Source: Mantis religiosa (Eukaryota; Arthropoda; Insecta; Mantodea; Mantidae). Taken from it: a stretch of 64,000 bases of DNA. Below are positions 11,100-22,484 of this stretch, piece by piece. The stretch is from contig CM060952.1 in NCBI GenBank assembly GCA_030765055.1, positions 168,890,340 to 168,954,339 of the forward strand, given 5' to 3'. The position numbers and the translations under genes are program-made. Each line of letters begins with the position of its first letter. Within the stretch, counting starts at the first letter, position 1. The notes under the pieces were generated by a model, which was not told the DNA's origin, ran no database searches, and saw only the letters and a list, made by a program, of their open reading frames with translations.

Positions 11100-11540
11100 T
11101 GGGTCAGATGTGGGGAACGGTGCTCCTTACACATGCCATGTTAGGCCGTTAAACTTCGGGTAAACATCCCCTCCCATATAATGCTGTGATATCATGGCTA
11201 TATGTTTCTACGTATTCTGAACTCATTTTCGGGTACTTTTAGCTATACTCCGCACTAGATTTTTAGCAAATAGGTTTCACATAGAATAGAGGTGATGCCT
11301 TCAAACTCTCAAGCGAATACAGGTATGAGCGTAGTGATGGTTCCCTTGTCAGGAGTATTATATACTTAGTAACAAATGCGGTATACGCTAAACATTTAAA
11401 TCTCATATCAACATATGGGACTGCGTATATAATGAGGGTACTCTCGAAGGATATTGATCAAATGGAGAGCATTAATGACGACGTCGGCGATGACGGGGGT
11501 CTTGAGAGTCACTGTCCATGTTATCCTGTAAACTATTATA

Positions 11541-11868
11541 TTACTCGACGGAGCGTTGAGGCGTATTGACCTTCAGGTGACCAGCACTGCCATCGTCCCT
11601 TATCGGGTCTAATCTGGTCGATTAGAAGAGTTAAATATTAATAAGTTGATGTACAGTAAGTTACGAAACAAATAGAGCGATTGGAAGCTGCGAGTGTCTA
11701 TATGATGTTTCCTGGCGTCTGCCGATGTATGACACATTGCTGTCCAGAAGACATGATTAAATCTGAACAGAGTGTACATAAACTGGACTCGTCGTGTATA
11801 TGCGATAAGCTGAGGCAAACATCTCTGTGTTGCGAATTTTTCCCGTTAGGCTTTCTCGCTTTGCCATC
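11541..11868. repeat. Repeat blocks A' and B (partner of 14967-15180)
   Basis: Block A' (11541-11678) is the reverse complement of 15042-15180, and block B (about 11798-11863) matches 14967-15030 in direct orientation. At 14967 the two blocks are adjacent. Here they are separated by about 120 bp of other sequence and one is flipped. The left end of DDE copy 2 follows immediately. Confidence 0.65.
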
Positions 11869-12312
11869 CTTGTTTCTCATAAGCTTGCCCCGTATCTCTA
11901 AACGGTCACGTGACCTTATCACCTCTCATTGGCTGCTATTGTAGTATACTGTTGTGCGGTAAAAATTAGTTCGTTATTTAACATGGTGATATATCTTTAT
12001 ATGTTGGAAGAGAATTGTCAAATTTATATTTTCGTAACTGTTTGAATTAAATATGTTACGCAACAGAGTTGATTTACCTGAAATGCATGTTAATTCTTAA
12101 ACGAAGTAAAGAGGAGGTTCCTTTGCTCTCAAGCACGTGCACGATAGCACGTGCTTTAGCGGTAGGGGTGACATATTTGTTTGTATGACTTTTATCATTG
12201 ACCTTGTTTTGAACTGGATTAGTCATATATCGCCATTCGAAGTCCTGTTGTGCCGAGTGCGAGAGCTAAATTATTTTATTGATCGTTTATTGCGCGTGCA
12301 CTTATGTGTGTA

Positions 12313-12790
12313 ATGGCAGAGTCTATGCCAGTTTTTCGCTGAAGCATCGCAAGGGAAAACCTTTACAAAGCGGCGAAAAAAGAATTGTGGTGCATGTGTT
12401 TAATGCACTTACAGAGAAGTATCCGTCTTTGTCAGTGAGATAAGTCGAACAGCTGTGTTCTGAACTTACAGGTGTGTTAGATGCGTAGGAACATCGCGAC
12501 CTGAAATTGAGACAACAGGAAAGTATACCACTCCAGGGGCGATATTGTTGTGTGGCCAAGACGTTATTTAAAGACAGTCAGATTGTACCGGAATACAAAT
12601 CGCAAAATATACTACCTTGACGAGACTTGGGTGAATGAAAGACACACAAGTATGGTGTGATCCGACTTCTAAGACTGAAAGAGAAGCATTTTTGCAGGGT
12701 ATTTGTGCTGGTTTTAAAACATATCAGTGGAAAAGGCCGAAGGCCTTCCGTTATAAACTTGTTTCAGTTTCATTGCTCATTCATTCAGTT
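12313..12790 (+). pseudogene. DDE transposase remnant (YLDETW group), copy 2
   Basis: ATG at 12313-12315. The N-terminal part is frame-broken. The block IYYLDETWVN (aspartate codon 12619-12621) is in frame with a preceding RRYLKTVRLYRNT stretch and is the first of the acidic catalytic blocks of this transposase type. Beyond it the reading frame ends and the second and third catalytic blocks are absent. Stops and frameshifts show it is dead. Confidence 0.65.
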
Positions 12791-12973
12791 TCAACTTGCT
12801 CAGTTTCATTATAGACGTGTATTTTTGCATGCCTTCATATTCTTATTTGTATGATTTTTTCTATCTTCCTGGCAATTATTATGACGTTTACTGCAGGTTT
12901 AAATGTTACGGGAAGGTACCGCCTATGGCCGATGGCGCGAAAGCATTAGCCAATTAGGGTGAGGGGGAAGATA

Positions 12974-13612
12974 CAGTCCGGCCGTTGTATCTCCGGCTCT
13001 GACGTTTTGCGACTGCAACAGGTGGAGGGGCGAGGTTAATAGTACCAACATAGAGTAATGACCAATTAAAAACATATCGTCAAAATTTATCTTTAGAATG
13101 AAAATATATTAGCTTTAAAACATTGAAATCGAATTTGCAATTTCATTACCATGCAAGATATTCATTACAACAGCACTCTTTTCAAATATTTCGTTCACAC
13201 CTTTCACACACACTAACTGCATCTATTGGTAGTACTGGGAGTCTCTATATCCGCTGTTGTGGTCAGGAAGTTAAAACTGTCTGCTAGCGCCAATCAGCAT
13301 TGTCGCTGCTAGGTGTGGCTTCCGAACCCAACACCGTGTTGCCAGCTTAAATTTGTTTGAGCCACGTGGATTTGGCTGCCTGCGCTGGTTAACTTTCTTT
13401 ACTATATTTTGCGTGCGTGAATACCCATTTTTTGTGTTCGTAAGTCCTATTATTATCACTATTATAATAATATGGTTACTGGTTTGTGGAATATGCAAAT
13501 ACATGAAATATTTAAAACACGCATTGTTCGTCTGCTTGACATTCCCGCTAAAGAACTGGCAACAGCCTGCTTCCCCCTCTTGAGAAATGTCAAAGCCGGA
13601 GCGGCCGAACTG
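12974..13612. mobile_element. 639-bp Tc1/mariner-type MITE with TA TSD
   Basis: The ends are CAGTCCGGCCG on the left and, read inward from the right, CAGTTCGGCCG, each followed after a short offset by CTCCGGCT. TA is duplicated at 12972-12973 and 13613-13614. The sister copies of the host element (at 1034-1044 in reverse and 22428-22440) run straight across the same point with a single TA, which proves the insertion. No transposase coding is recognisable inside; frames at 13271-13621 and 13353-13583 mirror each other. CAGT ends and a TA target point to the Tc1/mariner superfamily. Confidence 0.85.
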
Positions 13613-13668
13613 TAGTTGCACGCGGAGTGATAGTTGTCAGCGGGGCAAGGTTATCTGAAACAGAGATT

Positions 13669-14966
13669 ATTTAGCTTTTGTCTTCATCTATGCGAATTAG
13701 CAAACATTAAAGTTCCAGCTAAACATTTCGTAAACGATATGTGTATTCTAAAATAAATTTTCAATCTGTAAAACTCAAAATTTTTGGTTATATTGTCATA
13801 GTGAAAATAAAAGTAAGTGGACTGCGCTCTCCCAAGATAAATTCACGAGCATGGAAAACGTTTGGAACATGTGAAAATCTGGTTCCTTTGCTTTAGGGAA
13901 ACCAAAGCCTTTCCAACTGCTCATGTAGAAAGGATATAATAACATTTAATACTTCACTGTTGAATACACGCTTTAAGGTACAGTACAGAATAATTGAATC
14001 ACATATATATTTTCAGAAAGTTTCTGAAATAACCTGCTGCTCATGAGCGATAAAAGTAGAAGCAGAACCTTATTGTTGATCTGGTTTTAAAGGACCTTAA
14101 GAAAAATTTATTGTGCATGGCTCAAGCGGCTTATGCGCTGAAGGAGACTAAATGTCTTTAGCGGCAAGGAGGTTAAGTGTGTCTGGGGTCTAGGAGAGAA
14201 ATAATGGAGGAACGAAAGACGATGTGGAGGAAAGGAGAGTATGCGACTTTGAAAAGAGGAAAGAAAATAATTACGGTAAAAGGTTTGCTGAGGGTGCACT
14301 TGTGGAAGCGATGGGGGAAAACCGAAAGCTTGAACAAATATTGAACTTCTATAAAGGGAAAATGCTGAAAATCCGCGTATGCATTTTTACTTGGTTGTGA
14401 ATATTTTGCAGTGACCTAGTTATGCTTAGGTCAAGATAATTTCTCTCCTAACTGGAGAGAACTTTGTGCTCTTGCATTTTTTTAGATACTTTTGGAATCT
14501 GTTTAAAAGGAGTTTGCTCTGCTAAGGGCGTTTCTTTTCTTGCTGATCAGCCTCTATTGAATAGGGAATAACTTAGGGATTTTGAAATAATTAAAGTGCT
14601 CTTAGACAATTTATTATAACGCCTTAGCTTCGAATCTGCCTTCTTCTCTTTATGCTTTTAGCCTTTTCGTTTAATCTAACTTAGTTTCTTTTATGAAGGC
14701 TTTCATTTCCCTTACCTTGCGTCAACACAGCAAAGCTTGTAATGATACGTAAGATTAAAGTATAAGCAATTTTTTCCATTACCCAATCGCTGCATGACTT
14801 TAGAATCTGCATTAGAGATTATATGTCAATTTCGCCCTTAATTATTGTCGTAAAACACGGTTCTCGAAGTTTGTCTTCTTAAGAGTCCAGTCATTTATGC
14901 CCGCAATCCTCACAACTTTCCTGTGTATGCGATTGCTATTGAGGAGCGAAGAGAATTACTGTATCA
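13669..14966. other. AT-rich unique DNA
   Basis: No gene recognised. A weak tRNA A-box-like string (TGGCTCAAGCGGCTTATGC, 14119-14137) has no B box at the right distance. Confidence 0.45.
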
Positions 14967-15180
14967 CTAAAGACCGCTGAGGTAAACATCTATGTGTTGC
15001 GAATTTTTTCCGATACGCTTTCTCGCTTTGCGTGTAGCCCTATTTGTGTTTCGTAACTTACTGTACATCAACTTACTAATATTTCGCTCTTCTAATCGAC
15101 CAGATAAGATCCAATAAGAGACGATCACAGCGCTGGTCACCTGAAGGTCAATACGCCTCAACGCTCTGTCGAGTAATACC
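14967..15180. repeat. Repeat blocks B and A, contiguous
   Basis: Joined arrangement of the two blocks that are separated and partly inverted at 11541-11863. A minus-strand frame runs through both; its stretch around KNSQH is shared with the other copy's block B, but the frame has no recognised product. Confidence 0.6.
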
Positions 15181-16129
15181 TTGCATATTTGTAGTGTACT
15201 GAAGGAAGTTTCTGTCCAGTGAATGAAAACGAATTTCAAATGAAAGTCACATTAATCAGATAGCTGCAGATGCATGAGGTGGCGTGATCTACTAGATAAG
15301 ACCTTTAAGATTCCGAATGTAACTTTCAGCTTCTTATTGTTCGTAACTTCAACTTCAGGGAATTACGCTCCTGCTTTTAAGAGTACATCTCCCAGAACTT
15401 AGGAGACATTGCGGTAGGTCCTGTCAAGCAGAAAGCAGCTCAATGCCATATGGTGGAACATGAAATATAGTGATGAAAGGGACGATAGGGAAATTCGTGG
15501 GTCAAATTATCCAACTCAGTATGCACAAGGCGACCAAGGAAAGCCGGGAACCAACCTTCGGGCAGTGTGGTCGGTCTCTGTAAACATTGAGGAGACACAA
15601 CCAACTGGTTACACAATTTTTCTCCGTAGTGAGGAAAATTGTGTTAAAACGCTCTCACATTTTGTAAGGGATCTAATTAAATTTCATGCTAGTGTCTCAA
15701 AGCAGAGTTTGTAGTAACGTCAAAGGAAAAGAAAGAATTTACAGCATCACTCGTATTTCAATCTTTGTACAATTTTAGTGTACTATGTTTTATTTCTGTT
15801 TACCGTGCTCACTTAAAATCGAAAACTTCACCACCCTCCATTTCAATTTATTGGTGCTTCTGATGTAACTAAGCAAGCTAAACAATATGTCCTATCACTG
15901 GTGCATAATTTACAATTGCAAGTCGTCTGTTTCGAGCTTGTACGTTATAGGCGAATGCTTTTCGAGGGATTTTTAAGTTCCAGGCTTGCATCATTTAGTT
16001 TATCGATAAGCATTCTGGGTTAAGATTCAGAAGAATTTGCGGACGTATCGGCAAACTAGTTGAAACCTGTATAACTTATTTAAATTACATGTATATTTGT
16101 AAACTTACTTTAATTTACCCTAAGCTCAC
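15181..16129. other. Unique DNA
   Basis: Nothing recognisable. A plus-strand frame of 84 codons at 15460-15714 shows no motif and no homolog that I recognise. Confidence 0.45.
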
Positions 16130-16417
16130 CCTAAGGTATCATGCCTTGGCTCTCTGACATGGAAAGCCGTGCGGGATCGATCCCACCCCTGGTGTGGATA
16201 ATAAATCCCGGGTATAAGACCGGTGCCCACTCAGCATCGTGGGGATATTGAGGAGCTTACGCTAGGTCAGCGGTCTTGGTCACGAAGGCCAACATTCCGG
16301 CTGGGGGATGCTGGGATGCTGACCACATCTTCTCCCAGTATCGGTTGGATGATCGCCCACCTCTACCTTGCGTATGTGGGCGCAAGGCCGGTAGTCCGGT
16401 TGGCAGCTCCTGGCCCT
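16130..16417 (+). repeat. Dispersed repeat, family F, with tRNA-like head
   Basis: The head contains GGTATCATGCCTTGG and GGGATCGATCCC at a spacing compatible with A and B boxes, and the body matches 10680-10965 in reverse. It is probably a tRNA-derived SINE. It abuts the 700-bp repeat that starts at 16418. Confidence 0.55.
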
Positions 16418-17136
16418 TGATACCGAAATTAAAGGATTGCTATAAGTAAAGAATCATGACGGATTTCAAAGGAATGTTGGTTCTTTGTTACAACACGTGC
16501 AGGTGCAATTGAGTCGAATAGTAGTTGGGGTGAATGGTTGTTTTAACAAAAGAAACGTAAGAACAGTGTCCTTAGCAGAGTTCTAAAGGGTAGCACTTGA
16601 CTTTGTTGAATAAGGCATTCTTCGGACCCTTAATAATGGCAAGAGCACAATCACAATGGACAAAAATAGTTACAAAGGGAATCTTTGTGTGAAAAGTGGG
16701 TTTGGATAAAGCGAAAGTCACACATACACCCACGCGCAGCTGTGGAGGACAGTCCGAGGCGTGAAGCCGATTAGGGCAGTTATCTGGTTCTGTCTTGGTC
16801 GAAGGCAGACCAGAAGTGATGAGAGAAAATATTTGTCGGTTCATATATATACGTGAAGAAGGAATTAAGTTTTATCGAATAATAAGCATTTCATAAACAG
16901 TAACCTTAAACAGTGATATTGGTAACCCTTGGTCGGCAACTTCAAGTTTGATGTTCTGATAAAAAGAAACAGCCATTAAACCAGTTTGATACGGGCATTC
17001 CAGTGTCATTAAGACTATCCTTCTCATACATACCCACGCATACCCTGGGAGAAACCTCATTGCTTTACTCTGAGCTAAACATTATTGTATCAAACTGTAG
17101 CGGAAAGTGGAACTGTGTGCCACCCATTTTATTATT
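16418..17136. repeat. Unclassified 700-bp dispersed repeat U, copy 1
   Basis: Starts TGATACCGAAATTAAAG and matches 55671-56369 in the same orientation over its whole length, with scattered differences and small indels. No conserved protein frame runs through both copies, so it is not simply a coding fragment. A TG start would fit a solo LTR, but no terminal CA plus flanking duplication could be shown. Its right end runs into short degenerate repeats (17085-17235). Confidence 0.65.
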
Positions 17137-17235
17137 GCTTCAAACTGTCGCCCCAACGTAGAGCTCTTTGCCCATCCATTATATTTGCTTCACCCTGTAT
17201 GGGCTGTCGCACCCTGGGTTACTGTTGCTCACCCT
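17085..17235. repeat. Three degenerate ~50-bp tandem units
   Basis: Three consecutive units begin with a TGxxTCAAACTGT-like string and include a CCCATTxTATT-like end (starting near 17090, 17139 and 17187). The last unit is the most diverged. In the other copy of repeat U only one unit is present, so the array is specific to this copy. Confidence 0.5.
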
Positions 17236-17529
17236 TAGTAGTATACAGTGCATTGTCACAGCAGTTACTAACATCTTCAAAAACTTGTGAACCTTCTTGA
17301 ACGTCATTAAAGTTACCTACGTGTATTGCTATTGGTATCTCTGGAGTTTCATAAACCAAACCTTTTAATTGACAGAAACTTATCCATTGCCGTAAAGTCT
17401 TGAACAATGTGGCAAAGCAAAGAGAGCTCTTCTTTTTATTCACTTACCATAATGAAATCCAGACAAATTCACACGGCAGACTGAAGTGAGGAGAAGTTCA
17501 TTATATTCGAAGCATGTTTATTCATATAT

Positions 17530-18450
17530 ATTGTGACGGCCGGCCCAGGCCGCGCACTTCACACCTTAACACACGCTAAACTTAGGTGAGGAATTTAGGC
17601 CCTGCAAACCCTAAAGCTCAGAGGTCCAGGTTAGGGTACACGACATACAAAGAACTGACTCAATATTGCCCCTAATAAACAACTTTAAATGCTTTAATTC
17701 GTTATTGAAACCCTTAATTATAACAAACATAACTTATTCATTATAACAATATGTACTCCCCTTAAATAGTACAAAGAAACAACGAGCATCACACTCTTTA
17801 TAAAATAACTCTGTAAAGAACATTTACTGCTGAAAGAATAATAATAAAGTATGAGGGTAACCAGGGTCCCAGAAAACATTTAAATTGCCGATGATGTTAG
17901 CCAGTAACTGCACAGAAAGCATATACCCAAACAAATAACTGAGCAGAACAGTTACATGAATAACATCTCAAAACCATTGAATACCGGTTCAGGGTAAGCC
18001 GACAGTAAAATTCTGTCCCCCATTTAATGATGCAGAAATTCTAAGCAGCTATCAGCCACCCTTTTGTTTCTAGACCCAGTCTTCCCGGAACTGAAGGGAA
18101 GAGTCCATAAAACTATCACGGTTCACCAGAGGCAATCATCTAAACACAAAGAATTGTTAGCAAAATCCAAAACTCGGAGCACTTACCCCCAGACTTAAAC
18201 CCGTCGAGCACCAAGCCACAACTCCCTTCCCGAGTCGAGGCAGTGCACACAAGAAGCTTCGAGAACCGTAGCGCTCCCAGAGATCAACGGCGGGAAGCCG
18301 AAGCGATCCCCCGAAACAGCACCGCCTCGAACCGGGAAGGTGAGGAAAAGAAAAAGGGTGCCCGAGGGAAAACAAATCGCACAATATTGAATGGAATTTC
18401 CTTCAAAAGGTCAGGCAATACCCTACGCAAAAATAACTAAATACGAGCAC
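17530..18450. repeat. GC-richer block, possible solo LTR
   Basis: Begins TGTGACGGCCGGCCCAGGCC and has a second GC-rich part at 18170-18370, both unlike the surrounding AT-rich DNA. A TGTGACG start is usual for LTRs of some insect Gypsy-type elements. I could not find the matching end with a target duplication, and there is no second copy in the window. Confidence 0.3.
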
Positions 18451-20346
18451 TATCGGATATGGATGTATAAGCAAAATATTTTCCATTTGACATACATAAT
18501 TCACTTAACCAAATATAGATTTATAGTTAGTTCCTGACAATTTAGATTTTTTAATTCAATTCTAAAACATATGTAAAGGTAATTAATAATTGTAAACACA
18601 AGTATGTCATAACCAAGTATTTCATGTAAATGATATGCCCCAAACAGAAAAGAATTGATATGATTGTGGAGGAAAAGGGAAGATACTGTTAAAACTGTTG
18701 GAGCAAAAATCAAAGATCATTTCAAAGATGAGAGAAAGTTCTAAAATCTAGAGGCAGCAAGCCTTTAAGAAGAGATCTAGTCAGCGGAAATACCTCTGTA
18801 GGAACAAAAGAAGAGGTAGAGATAGTTTTACTGAAAGAATAAAAGAAAAAAAAAACTAATGGAAGGAGATAAAAGATACGGGGATAAAAGAAGATTTCAT
18901 ATTGATGGTAAAAGAAGAAATCTCAAGGATCTCTTTGAGAAAGGAATGGCGAAGTTTGGGCGTAGCAAAAGCGAAATGTAAAGGGAGAAACAAAAGAAGA
19001 GTTACTGGCATGGCCCGGTTAAGGCCAGAAGGTCTGATATTTGAATGTGTCATTGGATATTACGTCGTCTTTGAGGCAGCTGTCGAAGCACTAGTGACGT
19101 TTGCAGAGGAATCGTGACGCATGCAAGGGAGACCCAAGGTTCGGCCAGCTGCCGAAGTAATAGCTAGCCATTTTCGGCTCTGGAGCTGAATGACTTTGCT
19201 GACTTCACGCTCCGTGACTTTATATAGCTAGGCACCACATACACCAGCTACCTTCACTCTTTTTGTTTCTTCGGCTTGTTCTTTTTCTTTTTTCAAGCCT
19301 CTCTCGTGTTTCTCAGATTTCCTTTTTTAGTTTGCGTTGCAGTTGCAAGTGAATAGCCGACCCTAACGGTAAAAGGAACTTGGCACTTCTAGTTTTGTTT
19401 GAAGACATTGGCAAGAGGAAGACTTCCTTGCGCTCTAATGCAATGATGTTCGGAGTTTTCCACTCAGTGTTCCAAGTGCAGCGCCAGTTGATCAACATTG
19501 GCGTTTTTGTTTCAGCTCTTTCTGTTTCGTTTCTTTCGTATTTCTTTTATTGTTTTTCTTTCTTTCACCCTAGATTGAATCAAAGGCGTGTTAATGGCTA
19601 ACAAGGCAGCTATATTATATCGCAATAATTACAGAAAAACAAATGTCCCGCTTATTTTACTTAATAGTGTACTTAATTTTATAGATTTGTTTAATGATTG
19701 ATATTTGGGTATGTTGCTCAAGTATGTGATCTTCCATAAGTTTAAATGTACTGCAGATGCTAGGGTGGTATGTCTTGTTTGTTAAATTCGAAAAGAAACT
19801 GTGTTGGTGCTTTCAAACAGTTAATACTTTTGTTACAGGAGCGTTGCAGAATTGTTCATCAAATTGTAAGTACTAACCATTGCCCATGTTAGTCCAGTAG
19901 TCCCTACAGCTCTTGTGTGCTCACTAACGAAGGTTTAAAGGTGAATTGACCTTACGAAAGTAAATGAAAAGAGTGTCTAGACTCGTGACTAAGTATGACA
20001 CGAGCTATGGCTATGATTTCTGCTTGCCATGCAGTTTATATACTCTGTGATATTAAATTGTGAAACTAACATTCCGCTCAGGAAAACTGATATTTGTGGT
20101 TTATATGAACCTCAGAAACTTTGGAAATACAGATGGATTGAGGTTACATAAACAAATGATTGTTGTATATTTTAAACAGCGAATTTAAAATAAAGCCCAG
20201 GTAAAAGTAAGATTTTGACTATTCCGTACTCATATTGTTAGAAATATCGGCGTTTGGTTTGCAAAACCATTGTTTAAAGGTATGTTGAACATGCAGAGCA
20301 TCATTTTTGGAAAGAATGAACCTTTTAGTAACATTTCATTTTCTAC
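18451..20346. other. Unique DNA
   Basis: No repeat copies or protein motifs recognised. Frames at 18902-19117 and 19380-19601 are low-complexity on the protein level. Confidence 0.45.
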
Positions 20347-20449
20347 TTTAGTTCTTCTTCTTCTACCTCCATGGATTAGGCTATAGCCTGTTCCGGTCTC
20401 ACATCGATCCATCGTTTCCTACGTCGTCCTATTGATCTTCGTCCTTTCG

Positions 20450-20692
20450 AGGCCACGCCGTGGCTCAGTGGTTAGACCGCTTGGCTCTCACCAAGGCGGC
20501 CCGGGTTCGATCCCAGGTGACCGCAAAGTGAGATTTGTGGTGGACAACACGGCGTTGGGGCGGGTTTTCTCCGGGACCTCCGGTTTCCCCCGCCATCTCA
20601 TTCCACCGGTGCTCCATCTTCATCTCATGCATCATCAGTGTCACCGCCTGCGGTGCCGTATGTAGTAAAAGCGGGCGTTAAACACTACACAT
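20450..20692 (+). mobile_element. tRNA-derived SINE, family C, 12-bp TSD
   Basis: The head GGCCACGCCGTGGCTCAGTG and B box GGTTCGATCCC are followed by a body ending GCGGGCGTTAAACACTACAC. TTCGTCCTTTCG is duplicated at 20438-20449 and 20693-20704, so the SINE sits inside the 3' region of the LINE. The other copies are at 47042-47292 (minus) and 59391-59685 (plus). Confidence 0.9.
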
Positions 20693-20704
20693 TTCGTCCT
20701 TTCG

Positions 20705-21163
20705 GTTTATATTCCATTATATTTTTAGGGATTCTCTCTGGAGTCATTCTTCCTAAATGTTGGAGCCAATTTTCTCTATATTCCATTAATGTTAATAAAA
20801 CAGGGTTGATGTTTAATTCATTTCTTATGTCTTCATTTCTAAGTTGATCTTCCCTTGTACATCCCTTAACAGATCTTAGGAAACGCATTTCTGCTGCTTG
20901 TATTTTACTAAAATCTTTGTTTCTTAATGTCCATGTCTCGCTTCCATATAGCAAGACAGGGAGTGCCATGACAGAATAAAATTTTAATTGAATTTCTCTT
21001 ACTTGTTCCAGTTACTGCTTGAAACTTACTTATCTTCTGATTTATATCTTGATCCATTTCATAACTTAGGTCGCACCCAAGATACTTTAAATGTGACACT
21101 TGTTCAATAATATTATTCTCAATTAGAATTTTTGTCCTTCCGAGTATTTGCCGTGGAATGCCA
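20705..21163 (-). pseudogene. LINE reverse transcriptase C-terminal remnant
   Basis: Minus-strand remnant of the region after the RT core of a non-LTR retrotransposon. Readable blocks are QVSHLKYLGCDLSY, LLYGSETWTLRNKD, IQAAEMRFLRSVKG and WLQHLGRMTPERIP, in the usual order. At least one frameshift separates the first block from the second. The 5' two thirds of the element (most of the endonuclease and RT) are missing from this orientation. Blocks of this kind are typical of RTE/jockey-like insect LINEs. Confidence 0.8.
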
Positions 21164-21602
21164 TTACCTCTTGGTAATGCGGTAGCAGGATGGGACACTC
21201 CTAGAGTCAGCCCATCCCAGGGTGTGGCGACCCTGCCTTTCTGTGAGTGCCAGTTCCCACTGACCCGGTGGGTAGTAAATGGTGAGGGCTCCGTCCACAG
21301 GGTACGTGGGGGGGGGGGGTAGGTGAAACTCCAAAGCCGCAGTGAAGGCAATTCACCTAGGGGAAGGAAAGCCCAAAATCAAACCTGACATGCAAGGGGC
21401 TGGTAACCCCTTATGGAATTATCTTACTCAAAAGTCTCACAGAATACAGCCGGACGGAACAAATGGAAACCGACCACGAGTGACAAAGAAATTACGATTT
21501 GGTAGGAAAGATATATTAAAGATTGGAACGTGGAATGTCAGAGGGTTATCTACTAAAGAAGAACTAACAAAAATTATATAAAAACATATAAATATACTTG
21601 TT
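21164..21602 (+). pseudogene. LINE 5' region with endonuclease start, inverted
   Basis: Contains about 180 bp of GC-rich leader, then a plus-strand frame from 21342 with the block KIGTWNVRGLSTKEEL. This is the start of the apurinic-like endonuclease domain of non-LTR elements. The similarity stops a few residues later, at KHINIL near 21600, just before the putative target duplication. It runs opposite to the RT remnant next to it. Confidence 0.75.
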
Positions 21603-21804
21603 CCAGTTTAGTTTTTGTGATTAAATGCAGGATTAGGTAATTAATTAGCTATGTATAACGTATTCAGTCATTTCAATGACTATTTTAAAATTTGATACAC
21701 CAATTCTCTTTTATTGACCTTTCGTTAATTTTTCTACCGTAAGAGGGAAACTAAGAGCACTTTATCTAAGCGTGTTAGCTGGCATGACATGGTTTTGTAA
21801 GAGT

Positions 21805-22484
21805 AGGGAAAACCTTTACAAAGCGGCAAAAAAGAATTGTGTTGCATGTGTTTAATGCACTCACAGAGAAGAATCCGTCTTTGTCTGTGAGAGAAGTCGA
21901 ACAGCTGTGCTCTGAACTTACAGGTGTGTTAGATGCGTAGGAACATCGCGACATGAAATTGAGACAGCAGGAAAACTTACCACTCCAGGGGCGAAATTGC
22001 TGTGTGGCGAAGACGTTATTTAAGGACAATCAGATTGTACCGGGATACAAATTGTAAAATATACTACCTTGACGAGACTTGGGTGAATGAAGCACACTCG
22101 AAAAGTATGGCGTGACACGACTTTTAAGACTGAAAGACAAGCATTTTTGCAAAGTATGTGTGCTGGTTTAAAAAAAATCCCAGTGGAAAAGATCGAAGGC
22201 CTTTCATTATGAACTTGTTTCAGTTTCATTGCTCATTCATTCAGTTTCAACTTGCTCAGTTTCATTAAAAACTTGCATTTTTGCATGCCTTCATATACTT
22301 ATTTGTATGATTTTATCTATCTTCCTGGCAATTATTATGACGTTTACTGCAGTTTTAAATGTGACGAGAAGGCACCGCCTATGGCCTATGGCGCGAAAGC
22401 ATTAGCTAAATGGGATGAAGGGGAAGGTAGCCGCACGCGGAGTGATACATGTCAGCGGGGTAAAGTTATATGAAACAGAGATTA
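21805..22484 (+). mobile_element. Deleted DDE transposon, copy 3, 5'-truncated
   Basis: Third copy of the element at 980-2149. It begins within the N-terminal coding remnant (GGGAAAACCTTTACAAAGCG) and runs to the right-hand end GAAACAGAGATTA. YLDETWVNEAH is readable (aspartate codon 22071-22073), and the catalytic half is deleted as in the other copies. The shared deletion breakpoints mean the deletion is older than the spread of the copies. Confidence 0.75.

Larger units (their letters stand above)
11869..13668 (+). mobile_element. Internally deleted DDE transposon, copy 2, interrupted
   Basis: Plus-strand full-length copy of the element at 980-2149. It has the same inverted-end core CTTGCCCCG and the same order of blocks. 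It is 1800 bp long because a 639-bp MITE lies at 12974-13612; subtracting that and one TA gives 1159 bp, close to the 1170 bp of copy 1. About 440 bp of non-coding DNA precedes the coding remnant, and the 3' part beyond the first catalytic block is deleted as in copy 1. Confidence 0.8.
20354..21606 (-). mobile_element. LINE insertion with inverted 5' segment, hit by a SINE
   Basis: The minus-strand LINE 3' part (20354 to about 21163) ends in a GAA-type tail. It joins at about 21164 to the 5' start of a LINE on the plus strand (to about 21602). TTTAGTT occurs at 20347-20353 and 21607-21613 and is the likely target duplication of the whole composite. The order (internal LINE point at the outer edge, 5' terminus at the inner junction) is exactly what twin priming produces. 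The SINE at 20450-20692 went in later. Confidence 0.65.

Noticed and set aside
13271..13621. 116-codon minus-strand frame as a possible MITE-encoded protein
   Set aside because: It runs across the MITE end into the host element and has no recognised motif.
16418..17136. Repeat U as a protein-coding remnant
   Set aside because: The minus-strand frames in the two copies (16572-16844 and 55719-55961) share only a short stretch and lose frame elsewhere, so there is no evidence of coding constraint.
17530..18450. Firm solo-LTR call
   Set aside because: No matching terminal CA with a 4-6 bp duplication could be located, and no second copy is present.
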